The position numbers and the translations under genes are program-made. A model generated the notes under the pieces. It was given only the letters and a program-made list of their open reading frames with translations. It made no database searches and had not been told where the DNA came from. Shown here piece by piece: positions 1-7,454 of a stretch of 38,486 bases of DNA. The DNA is from Pseudomonadota bacterium (lineage in GTDB: Bacteria; Pseudomonadota; Gammaproteobacteria; Xanthomonadales; Ahniellaceae). Where the stretch lies: the NCBI GenBank assembly GCA_022705045.1, contig JAKJFE010000014.1:1-38486 (forward strand), in the 5' to 3' direction. Within the stretch, counting starts at the first letter, position 1; the number at the start of each line of letters is the position of its first letter.

Positions 1-2
1 GA

Positions 3-566
3 ACATGGCTCCCGCCGTTGAATGGCATCATTGGACGAATTCGGATTTCTGACGGAACGGCAGACACGGCGTGGAACCCTCCCTATCGCCCCAGAATTTC
101 GACCCTCGTTGTCGATGCGAATCAGGAGTGGATCTACGTCGGTGGCGGCGATTCGACGTTCAATGGACTGTCACGGATCTCTGTATCAACAGGACTCGTC
201 GATCCGGATTGGAAACCGCTTGCGGCACTGCCGACTGACAACGTCTGGATCAACACCATCGCCATCGATGACGGCGGCAATATCTATGTCGGAGGGAGAT
301 TCCGTGGCGCCTCTTGCGATCCAGGCCACGTTGTCGACGCGTTGAGACTGATCGGCGGCAATGTCATCGACCCGACTTGGCATCTGAGCACCGACATCGA
401 ATATTTTGGCATTCTGTCGATACTTGATGCCGACGATGGAAGAGTTGTCGTCGGCGGCAACTTCCAGACCATCAACGGCGTCTTCAGCCCCGGCTTCGCC
501 ATCGTCGACAGTACGACCGACGTGATCTTCATGGATCAGATCGGCGACACGATGTGCATTCCTTGA
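3..566 (+). CDS. Delta-60 repeat (beta-propeller-like) protein, 3' part only
   Basis: The reading frame is open to the left edge of the window, so this is the C-terminal part of a longer protein; the TTG at 18 is only the first possible start inside the window and is unlikely to be the real one. About 187 residues are visible. They contain repeated units of the type W-x-P followed by hydrophobic-Y/V-V-G-G-x-F (WIYVGGG, NIYVGGRF, RVVVGGNF), each about 50-60 residues apart. That is the hallmark of delta-60 repeats (DUF5122), which form extracellular propeller-like domains. Such proteins in this order are usually secreted, but the signal peptide would lie outside the window. The end (DVIFMDQIGDTMCIP) has no anchor or sorting motif that I recognise. 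Ligand and role are unknown. Confidence 0.72.
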   Translation, partial: TWLPPLNGIIGRIRISDGTADTAWNPPYRPRISTLVVDANQEWIYVGGGDSTFNGLSRISVSTGLVDPDWKPLAALPTDNVWINTIAIDDGGNIYVGGRFRGASCDPGHVVDALRLIGGNVIDPTWHLSTDIEYFGILSILDADDGRVVVGGNFQTINGVFSPGFAIVDSTTDVIFMDQIGDTMCIP

Positions 567-603
567 CCTGCATACAGCTATACGAAAAGAACTGGAGACA
601 GCC

Positions 604-1155
604 ATGACCGAACAACGTTTCCGCGCCTACACGACGCACGACCTCGACGCGGTGATGGAGCGCATGGCGCGGCAGTTGTCGATGCGGCTGGACGCGCATC
701 CGGTGGTGCTGGTCGGCGTGCTGCGCCGGGGCGCGCCGCTGGCGGCGATGCTGCATGAGCAACTGGCGAAGCTGCGCCCGGAACTGTCGATCGAGCGCAC
801 CGACCTGAAGGTCAAACGCTACGGCGACGACCTGACCCTGCTGCATCCGGACACCGCGTTGACCGAAACGCCGCAACAGGCCGAGGTGAAGTTCACCGGC
901 AAGCGCGTCGTGGTGGTCGATGATGTGTTGTACCAAGGCCATTCGGTATTCCGCGTGCTCGAATGGGTACGCCGCCACGAGCCGCTGTCGGCGCATGTTG
1001 CCGTGCTCGTCGACCGCAAGATCAATGCGCTGCCGGTGTACGCCGACGTCGCCGGACTCACCCTGCAGATCGCACCCGGCGACGTCATCGAGTGCAACGT
1101 GCCGCCCTACGAACCCGAGTTCGCCGTCGACATCTGGCGCCCGCACGCGGACTGA
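604..1155 (+). CDS. Phosphoribosyltransferase, PyrR-like
   Basis: A 183-residue soluble protein of the type I phosphoribosyltransferase fold (PF00156). The PRPP-binding motif is clear at about residues 100-113 (RVVVVDDVLYQGHS: two Asp after a hydrophobic strand, then a small-residue loop). An N-terminal strand-loop VVLVGVLRRGAPLA resembles the pyrophosphate loop of PyrR and hypoxanthine PRTases, and the later VLVDRK...LPVYADVAG resembles the end of the PyrR fold. Length matches PyrR (about 180). PyrR binds UMP/PRPP and regulates pyrimidine genes or has uracil PRTase activity; no pyrimidine genes are next to it, so the substrate (uracil, hypoxanthine or other) cannot be settled here. The start follows a GGAGAC ribosome-binding site at 593-598. 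Four bases separate its stop from the next gene. Confidence 0.8.
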   Translation: MTEQRFRAYTTHDLDAVMERMARQLSMRLDAHPVVLVGVLRRGAPLAAMLHEQLAKLRPELSIERTDLKVKRYGDDLTLLHPDTALTETPQQAEVKFTGKRVVVVDDVLYQGHSVFRVLEWVRRHEPLSAHVAVLVDRKINALPVYADVAGLTLQIAPGDVIECNVPPYEPEFAVDIWRPHAD

Positions 1156-1159
1156 GTCG

Positions 1160-2302
1160 ATGAACCCGATCGTCTACGCCATCCCGGTGTTCTTCGCGCT
1201 GATGCTGATCGAGTTCGGCGTCGCGCACGCGCGCGGCCGGCGCGCCTATCGCATCAACGACACGCTCGGGTCGTTGTCGGCCGGCGTCACTTCACAGATC
1301 ACCGAGATCGCGACCAAACTCGTCGTCATCGGCATCTACGCGTTCTGCTTCGAGCATCTGCGCGTGACCACGCTGCCGGTCGATGCCTGGTGGACTTGGC
1401 TGCTCGGCCTGCTGCTCTACGACTTCCTGTACTACTGGCATCACCGCATGGGCCATGAAGTCGGCATCCTGTGGGCGTCGCACGTGGTGCACCACTCGTC
1501 CGAGGAATTCAATCTCTCGACCGCATTGCGCCAGACCAGCACGCGTTTCCTGCTCGGCTGGATCTTCTACCTGCCGATGGCCGTGCTCGGCTTCCCGATG
1601 ATCGTGTTCATCGTCGTCGGGCTGATCGACCTGCTCTACCAGTACTGGATCCATACCGAGCAGGTCGGGAAGCTCGGCTGGTTCGATCGCGTGTTCGCAA
1701 GCCCGTCGAACCATCGCGTGCACCACGCCGTGAACGACAAATACCTCGACAGGAACTACGGCGGCATCCTGATTCTCTGGGACCGGATGTTCGGTACTTT
1801 CATCGACGAGGACGACAACGAACCCTGCGTCTATGGCACACGCAGCCGGCTCGGCACCTTCTCGCCGTGGTGGGCGAATCTGGAAGTGTTCTCCGCGCTC
1901 GCGAAGGACGCCTGGCACACGCGCTCGTGGATGGACAAGCTGCGTGTATTCCTGAAGCCGCCGGGCTGGCGTCCGGCCGACGTCGCCGCGCGTTTTCCGA
2001 AACCCGACTTCGATCTTGAAGCCGCGAAGCGCAAGTACGACCCGCCGCTGACGCGTTTCGAATCGATCTACCTGCTCGTGCAGTTCGTGATCGTGCTCGC
2101 AGCCGGCACGCACTGCCTCGCCGTCGCCGAGCAGTGGCCTTGGCCGGCGGTGCTCGCGTATGGCACGTGGGTCGCATTCTCCACGTGGTCGCTATGTCGT
2201 CTGGCAGATCATGGCCGACAGGCCTGGGCCTTAGAATTCCTGCGATTGGGGTCGCTGCTGGCGCTCGTGCCGTTTCTCTGGCGTGTCGCTGCCGCGGGCT
2301 GA
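1160..2302 (+). CDS. Sterol desaturase / fatty acid hydroxylase family membrane protein
   Basis: A 380-residue integral membrane di-iron enzyme of the fatty acid hydroxylase superfamily (PF04116). The three histidine clusters are present in order: HHRMGHE (from about H94), HVVHH (108-112) and HRVHH (185-189). Hydrophobic segments flank them (about 2-22, 45-62, 70-92, 130-160), and a further membrane region lies near the C-terminus (about 305-378). The extra C-terminal membrane part and length resemble the alkylglycerol monooxygenase-like branch rather than short sterol desaturases; the lipid substrate is inferred, not known. The chosen ATG lies 4 nt after the upstream stop; a long in-frame extension upstream overlaps the phosphoribosyltransferase and is rejected. 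The two genes are probably co-transcribed. Confidence 0.87.
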   Translation: MNPIVYAIPVFFALMLIEFGVAHARGRRAYRINDTLGSLSAGVTSQITEIATKLVVIGIYAFCFEHLRVTTLPVDAWWTWLLGLLLYDFLYYWHHRMGHEVGILWASHVVHHSSEEFNLSTALRQTSTRFLLGWIFYLPMAVLGFPMIVFIVVGLIDLLYQYWIHTEQVGKLGWFDRVFASPSNHRVHHAVNDKYLDRNYGGILILWDRMFGTFIDEDDNEPCVYGTRSRLGTFSPWWANLEVFSALAKDAWHTRSWMDKLRVFLKPPGWRPADVAARFPKPDFDLEAAKRKYDPPLTRFESIYLLVQFVIVLAAGTHCLAVAEQWPWPAVLAYGTWVAFSTWSLCRLADHGRQAWALEFLRLGSLLALVPFLWRVAAAG

Positions 2303-2318
2303 AGCCACGGGGACGACG

Positions 2319-2882
2319 ATGGACACAACCGCACATCCGCAACTGACCCGACTGCTGCGCGCCTGGAGCGGCGGCGAAGCCGGTGCCGCCGATCAGGTGC
2401 TGGCGCTGGTCTACGACCGCCTGCGCCAGATCGCCGCGCAACGCGTGCGCATGGCGTATCCGCGCGAGCAGATGGCGCCGACCGAACTCGCCAACGAAGT
2501 CATCGCCAACCTGCTCGAGGCCGATGTCAGCTGGCAGGACCGCGCGCATTTCTTCAAGACCGTCGCGGTGGCGATGCGCAATTTCCTGCACGATGTCGCG
2601 CGTCGCGATGCCGCGCTGAAACATGGCGGCGGCCAGATCCACGTCACCCTGTCGGCCGCCGAACTCGAGCCCGGCGACGCCCTCAGCGGCGAAGTCGAAT
2701 CGCTGCACGAGACACTGGCCGAACTGCGCACGCTGGATCCGCGCAAGGCCGATGTGGTCGAACTGCATTTCCTGGTCGGACTCGGCCTCGAGGAAGTGGC
2801 GCAGACGCTGGACGTGTCGCTCGCCACGGTGAACCGCGACCTGCGCTTCGCGCGTGCCTGGATGAAGGAACGCCTGGCCTGA
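2319..2882 (+). CDS. ECF-type RNA polymerase sigma factor (kinase-linked)
   Basis: A 187-residue sigma-70-like protein of the ECF class (TIGR02999-like). Region 2 is in the first half (LVYDRLRQIAAQR ... PTELANEVIANLLE ... FFKTVAVAMRNFLHDVAR) and region 4 in the second (LDPRKADVVELHFLVGLGLEEVAQTLDVSLATVNRDLRFARAWM, a clear helix-turn-helix). Sigma factors of this family are commonly encoded next to membrane Ser/Thr kinases; in Xanthomonas citri the EcfK-PknS pair works this way. Here the stop codon overlaps the kinase start by one base (TGATG), so the two are translationally coupled and the kinase probably sets sigma activity. No anti-sigma factor is adjacent. The start at 2319 follows GGGGACG; an earlier in-frame ATG (2283) lies inside the preceding gene. 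Target promoters are not known. Confidence 0.9.
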   Translation: MDTTAHPQLTRLLRAWSGGEAGAADQVLALVYDRLRQIAAQRVRMAYPREQMAPTELANEVIANLLEADVSWQDRAHFFKTVAVAMRNFLHDVARRDAALKHGGGQIHVTLSAAELEPGDALSGEVESLHETLAELRTLDPRKADVVELHFLVGLGLEEVAQTLDVSLATVNRDLRFARAWMKERLA

Positions 2883-5626
2883 TGGGCTCGCGTTTCCAGC
2901 AACTGGAAGACCTGTTCAACCAGGCCGTGTCGATGCCGGCCACGACGCGCGCCGAATGGCTGGCCACGCTCGACCTTGAACCCGGATTGCGCGACGAACT
3001 GCAAGCACTGCTCGCCGCCGATGCGGCGCCGCAGGCCCTGACCGACCGATTCGATGACGCGTTGAACAACGGCCAGGCCGTTGGCCACGCCGGGGTGCGC
3101 CTTGGGCAATGGCGGCTGCTGCGCGAGATCGGTGCCGGCGGTGCAGGTGTGGTCTGGCTGGCCGAACGCGCCGACGCGCAGTACGAGCAGCAGGCCGCGA
3201 TCAAGATCAACCGCGCCATTGCTGCCAGCGATGCCGCCGCGCAGCTGCGCCACGAACGCCAGATCCTCGCCACGCTCGAACATCCGGTCATCGCGCGTCT
3301 GCTCGATGGCGGCGAAACCGACGATGGCCATCCGTATCTGGTCATGGAATATGTGCGCGGCGAACCGCTGACCACGGCCTGTCGCGAGCGTGGACTCGAC
3401 CTGCGCGACCGTGCGCGACTGGTGGCGCAGATCGCGCGCGGCGTGCATTACGCGCATCAACGCCTGGTCATCCATCGCGACATCAAGCCCGGCAACATCC
3501 TGCTGCGCGACGACGGCCGCCCTGTCCTGCTCGACTTCGGCATCGCCAAACTCTTCGCGCCGGGCGAACGTTACGCCGCCGCCACGCAACCCTGGTTCAC
3601 GCCCGCCTATGCGAGCCCGGAACAGAAGCGCAACCAGCCGATCAGCACCGCGACCGATGTCTATGCGCTCGGCCTGGTGTTGTGCGAACTGCTGAGCGGA
3701 CGCGAACCGAAGATCGCCGACGACGGCAGCGTGACCGCGCCGAGTCAGCGCAGCGACGATGCTCAGACGTCCCGACTGCGCGGCGATCTCGACGCCATCG
3801 TCGCGCGCGCCTGTGCGCCCGAGCCGCAACGCCGATACGCCTCGGCCGAAGCCTTCGCCGAAGATCTCGAACGCTGGCTGCGCGGCCGCCCGATCAAGGC
3901 GCGGCCGGACACGCCGCTGTATCGCATCGGCAAGTTCGTGCGTCGGCATCCGTTCGGCGTGGCGTTCGGCACCGCCGCCGTGGTGCTGATCCTCGGCACC
4001 GCCGCCTGGCTGCGCATCGAACGCGACCGCGCCTGGCGCGCCGAGTCGAAGGCGCGGGAAGAGGCGGCTGCGGCTGCGGCTGTCACCGACTTCCTCGTGG
4101 ACCTGTTCCGCGAAGCCGAACCCGGCGCCGGCAAATCGCGCACCTTGACGCCGGTGGACCTGATCGATCGCGCTCGCGGCAACCTCGCCGGTCGCGACGA
4201 AGTGGCCAAACCCACGCGCGCCCGCATCAACGGCGTGCTCGGTCAGATCTACAGCTATCTGGGCGAACCCGAACGCGCCACCGAAACGCTGCGCAACGCC
4301 ATCGAGGAAGCCGACGACAGCCGCCTCGATCCGATCACGCGCATCGAACTGCGCAGCGCCCTCGCCTCGGTGCTCGACGATCGCGCGAATTACACCGGCG
4401 CCGAAACCCGCCACCGCGAGACATTGGCCATCGCCGAAGCCGCCGGCTTGCAGGCCGAGGCGATCAAGGCACGTGCGCGCATCGGCTTCGAGCTGGCCAA
4501 ACAGCGTCGCCACGACGATGCCGAAGCACTGCTGCGGCGCGCGCTGGCGGAAAGCACGGCACTGCACGGCGCCGATCATCCGGACACCGCACGTATCCGC
4601 GTCATGCTCGCCGAGGACCTGATGTTCGGCGACGCCACCGCTGAAGCACTCGCCGAAGCCGAGCGCGGCGTGAAGGTGTTGCGCAAGGCGATGTCGCCGG
4701 ACGATCAGGAGTTTCTCGGATACCTGACGACCTATGCGGCGGGACTGCGCGTCGCCGGCAACGTGCCGGAATCGATCCGCGTGCTGGAGGAGATCATCGC
4801 CCAGCGCGAGTCGCTGCTCGACCACAACAGCTTCCTGCTCGCGAACGCCTACAGTTCGCTCGGCTCGGCACTGTACGAACAGGGGCGCACGCTCGAGGCC
4901 ACCGAGCAGTTCGTCGCTGCGCTCGACATCGGCCGCGCCACACTTGATCCGAACGACCCGAGTTTCGCGATCGATCTCAACAATGTCGGTTCGCTGTACG
5001 AGGAACAGGGCGACTACGCACGCGCCGAGCCGTTCCTGCGCGAAGCGCTTGCGATCTATCGCGACCATGCCGAGGTCGAGCCCTATCAACTCGCCAACCT
5101 GACGCAGAACACCGGCCGCCTGCTGATGCTCTCGGGCCAGTCCGAGGAAGCGAAGCGGTTGCTGTCGACGCCGATCCCCGATCTGCCCGGCGCCGACTGG
5201 GACCTGCTGCGTGCGCGTCGCCAGTTGCATCTCGGCGAATGGGAACGTCGTTACGGCTCGGCCACCGCGGCGCTGGCGTATCTCGATGGCGTGAACATCG
5301 ACTGGCTCGGCGGCCGCGACAGCCCGCGGCTCGGCGCGCTGCTGCGTTGGCGCGGTCTGGTCGAACTGCAACTCGGGCACATCGACAGCGCCCGCGATCT
5401 GCTCCAGCAGGCCGGCGAGCACTGGGCGCGCACGCGCAATCCCGGATACGTCGGCATCGGTGATGTCGAACTCGATCTGGCCGAACTCGAGGTCGCGTCC
5501 GGTCAGGTCGCGGCGGCACGCGAACACGCTCAACGTGCGACGCGTATCCTCGATCCGGTGCTGGCGAAGAACGCACCGCAACGCGTGCGACTGGCGCGAC
5601 TGCAGCGGCAGTTCAACGCCGGCTGA
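2882..5626 (+). CDS. Membrane serine/threonine protein kinase with C-terminal TPR repeats
   Basis: A 914-residue protein. After about 75 residues that resemble the short helical N-terminus of sigma-linked kinases comes a Hanks-type kinase domain (about 78-340): glycine loop GAGGAGVVW from residue 84, catalytic Lys108 (AAIKIN), HRDIKPGN with Asp200, and DFG with Asp218. All key residues are present, so it should be active. One membrane segment follows (about 357-377), then a long region (about 400-910) of helical TPR-type repeats (for example LNNVGSLYEEQGDYARAEPFLREAL), predicted to lie in the periplasm. It overlaps the sigma gene by one base. By analogy with EcfK/PknS-type pairs it would sense an envelope signal through the TPR region and phosphorylate or otherwise activate the sigma factor; this is inference. 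Confidence 0.92.
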   Translation: MGSRFQQLEDLFNQAVSMPATTRAEWLATLDLEPGLRDELQALLAADAAPQALTDRFDDALNNGQAVGHAGVRLGQWRLLREIGAGGAGVVWLAERADAQYEQQAAIKINRAIAASDAAAQLRHERQILATLEHPVIARLLDGGETDDGHPYLVMEYVRGEPLTTACRERGLDLRDRARLVAQIARGVHYAHQRLVIHRDIKPGNILLRDDGRPVLLDFGIAKLFAPGERYAAATQPWFTPAYASPEQKRNQPISTATDVYALGLVLCELLSGREPKIADDGSVTAPSQRSDDAQTSRLRGDLDAIVARACAPEPQRRYASAEAFAEDLERWLRGRPIKARPDTPLYRIGKFVRRHPFGVAFGTAAVVLILGTAAWLRIERDRAWRAESKAREEAAAAAAVTDFLVDLFREAEPGAGKSRTLTPVDLIDRARGNLAGRDEVAKPTRARINGVLGQIYSYLGEPERATETLRNAIEEADDSRLDPITRIELRSALASVLDDRANYTGAETRHRETLAIAEAAGLQAEAIKARARIGFELAKQRRHDDAEALLRRALAESTALHGADHPDTARIRVMLAEDLMFGDATAEALAEAERGVKVLRKAMSPDDQEFLGYLTTYAAGLRVAGNVPESIRVLEEIIAQRESLLDHNSFLLANAYSSLGSALYEQGRTLEATEQFVAALDIGRATLDPNDPSFAIDLNNVGSLYEEQGDYARAEPFLREALAIYRDHAEVEPYQLANLTQNTGRLLMLSGQSEEAKRLLSTPIPDLPGADWDLLRARRQLHLGEWERRYGSATAALAYLDGVNIDWLGGRDSPRLGALLRWRGLVELQLGHIDSARDLLQQAGEHWARTRNPGYVGIGDVELDLAELEVASGQVAAAREHAQRATRILDPVLAKNAPQRVRLARLQRQFNAG

Positions 5627-5711
5627 ACCGGACGGCGCCGACTGATACGTCGGCCGATCGCATCTCGTCTTCCCCGACAAGGCCGCGATGTGGCGGCCAC
5701 GGAAAGACATC

Positions 5712-7337
5712 ATGCACGTTCGTTCATTACGCTTCGTACTCGCTTCCGCCCTGCTCGCTCCGGGCGCTCAGGCCGCCGTCCTCACCGTCGGTCCCGGCGC
5801 CGACTGCACCACGAGCTCGCTCGGCGCAGCGATCTTCGCGACGAGCCAGGTGGGCGGTGCCGACGAGATCCGCGTCAGCGCCGGTACGACCTACACCGAT
5901 CAGAAACTGACGATCAGCAACCAGTCGTTGACGATCAGCGGCGGCTGGAGCAGTTGCGCCGCGAACGCCACACCGATCGGCCGCACCCTGGTCTCGGGCA
6001 ACGGCGTCGACTCGGTGCTGACCGCGCGCGAATCCAGTGGCAGCCGCTACACGCTCGCGCTTGATCGCCTCGACATCAGCAACGGTGGCGGCGGCAGTGA
6101 CGGCGTCGGCGGCGGCATCGACATTTCCGGCAACTGGTCGGTAACGCTGCGGCGTATGGACGTGCGCAACAACGCGACCGAATTCGATGGCGGCGGCATC
6201 GCCATCGAAGGACCAGGCACCCTCAATCCTGCCGGCATCGAATTAGGCGAGGACGTGGTGCTGCGCCACAACCAGGCGCGTAACGGCAACGGCGGCGGCA
6301 TTTATGGCCGCTACGCGGTGGTCCAGATCCGCGCCGACCGCGTCCGCATCCACGATAACAACGCCTATCGTGGCGGCGGTATCGCCGCGACCAGCGCCAA
6401 CGTCTACGTCGGTGCCTACGGCGACGAGATTCCCTACACCGGCGCGACCGGCCTGATCGTCGAACAGAACCGCGCGACCGACGGCGGCGGCATCGCCATG
6501 CTCGGCAGCGGCTGGCTGTTCGACGCGCACGAACTGACCGTGCGCAACAACCGCGCGAACCGCTACGGCGGCGGCATCTACGGCATCAACGGCCAACTGC
6601 AGCTCGGTCGCGACTATCCGAACTACTGGCGCGTCCAATGCGCGCCCGGCGATTTCTGCTCGCGCGTCGAAGGCAATGTCGCCGGCCTCGATTGCCCGAC
6701 GCCGGGTGTCAACGCCGGGCTCGGCGGCGGCCTCTACCTCGACAAGGTCAATGCCTACGTGTCGCAGACTCTGGTCAGCGACAACTGCGCCCGCGACGCC
6801 GCCGCATTCTTTTCGTGGGGTCCATCGACGCGCATCGAAAGCACCGTGTTCGCACGCAACCTGATCGAGGAGAGCCTGTACACGGACATCGTCGCGGCCG
6901 GCTCGCGTGTGGGCGATCCCGAACAGACCGTCATCGTCCGCGGCACCAGCTTCTTCGACAACCGCGGCCGCACCGTCGAGGGCGGCATCGTGCCGACCTC
7001 GTTGTTCTCCGCCAGCAGCAACGCCACCACCCGTTTCATCGGCGTGGCCGCGGACAGCCCGCTGTATCTGAACGGCACTGGCCACGCCTGCCTGGTGACG
7101 AATGCCGGCGCCAGCGCGTACCGGAATCCGGGCAGCAACGACTTCCGTCCGGCAGCGAATTCGCTGCTGGTCGACGCCTGCCCCGAAGCAACGTTTGCGC
7201 CGACGTACAGCGGTATCGACCTGCAGCCGCGCTGCAGCGATGACCCGAACTACAACCGTGGCGGCACCTGCGACATCGGCGCCGCCGAAGCACCGCTCGA
7301 CCCCTTCTTCGCCGGATTCGGAAACGACTTCGAATAA
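5712..7337 (+). CDS. Secreted right-handed parallel beta-helix protein A
   Basis: A 541-residue exported protein. Residues 1-22 are a Sec signal peptide ending AQA, and the mature protein begins AVLTVGPGADC. The body has many short repeats with N-G-G-G-I and NN/DN turns (for example DGGGIAIEG, GGGIYGRYA, GGGIAMLG, GGGIYGING), typical of pectate-lyase-like beta-helices (PbH1, choice-of-anchor Q type). Paired cysteines occur near both ends. The last residues are DPFFAGFGNDFE. It is a clear paralogue of the gene at 18997-20667: the same mature start, the same late segment with a conserved CDIGA(A/Y)E, and a matching tail. The start at 5712 follows GGAAAG; the ATG at 5688 would put extra charged residues before the signal. 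Binding partner or enzymatic activity is unknown; no catalytic site was recognised. It may depend on the sigma factor encoded just upstream. Confidence 0.85.
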   Translation: MHVRSLRFVLASALLAPGAQAAVLTVGPGADCTTSSLGAAIFATSQVGGADEIRVSAGTTYTDQKLTISNQSLTISGGWSSCAANATPIGRTLVSGNGVDSVLTARESSGSRYTLALDRLDISNGGGGSDGVGGGIDISGNWSVTLRRMDVRNNATEFDGGGIAIEGPGTLNPAGIELGEDVVLRHNQARNGNGGGIYGRYAVVQIRADRVRIHDNNAYRGGGIAATSANVYVGAYGDEIPYTGATGLIVEQNRATDGGGIAMLGSGWLFDAHELTVRNNRANRYGGGIYGINGQLQLGRDYPNYWRVQCAPGDFCSRVEGNVAGLDCPTPGVNAGLGGGLYLDKVNAYVSQTLVSDNCARDAAAFFSWGPSTRIESTVFARNLIEESLYTDIVAAGSRVGDPEQTVIVRGTSFFDNRGRTVEGGIVPTSLFSASSNATTRFIGVAADSPLYLNGTGHACLVTNAGASAYRNPGSNDFRPAANSLLVDACPEATFAPTYSGIDLQPRCSDDPNYNRGGTCDIGAAEAPLDPFFAGFGNDFE

Positions 7338-7349
7338 CGGCTACCGGTC

Positions 7350-7427
7350 TTCCCGCGGCGGAGCTCGGCCGGCGCGCGCGTGGCGCGACGGTTACCCCCT
7401 GTCTCCGCGCTCCGTCGCGGGAACCTT
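7350..7427. repeat. Structured palindromic element, copy 1 (after beta-helix A)
   Basis: A 78-bp element starting 12 bases after the stop of beta-helix A. Its ends are an imperfect inverted repeat: TTCCCGCGGCGGAGC (7350-7364) pairs with GCTCCGTCGCGGGAA (7409-7423), with one position that is G-U in RNA. Inside is a second hairpin, CCGGCGCGC (7369-7377) with GCGCGACGG (7383-7391), around a GCGTG loop. A CCCCC...TGTCTCC linker separates the inner hairpin from the right outer arm, and ACCTT follows. A second copy lies after the paralogous gene at 20672-20755. It may act as a terminator or 3'-end stabiliser between the convergent genes, or be a dispersed REP-like element. Confidence 0.8.
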
Positions 7428-7454
7428 GTTCGAATCGGCGCGGGCGCGTCGCGA

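Noticed and set aside
2411-5713. Minus-strand open frame of 1100 codons
   Set aside because: It is antisense to the sigma factor and kinase genes, has no recognisable domains and a His/Arg/Gln-rich composition typical of shadow frames in GC-rich DNA.
7401-7440. GGGAACCTT as an ECF -35 box within the palindromic element
   Set aside because: No fitting -10 follows in either copy; copy 2 is followed at once by a terminator, and both run into the 3' ends of convergent genes.
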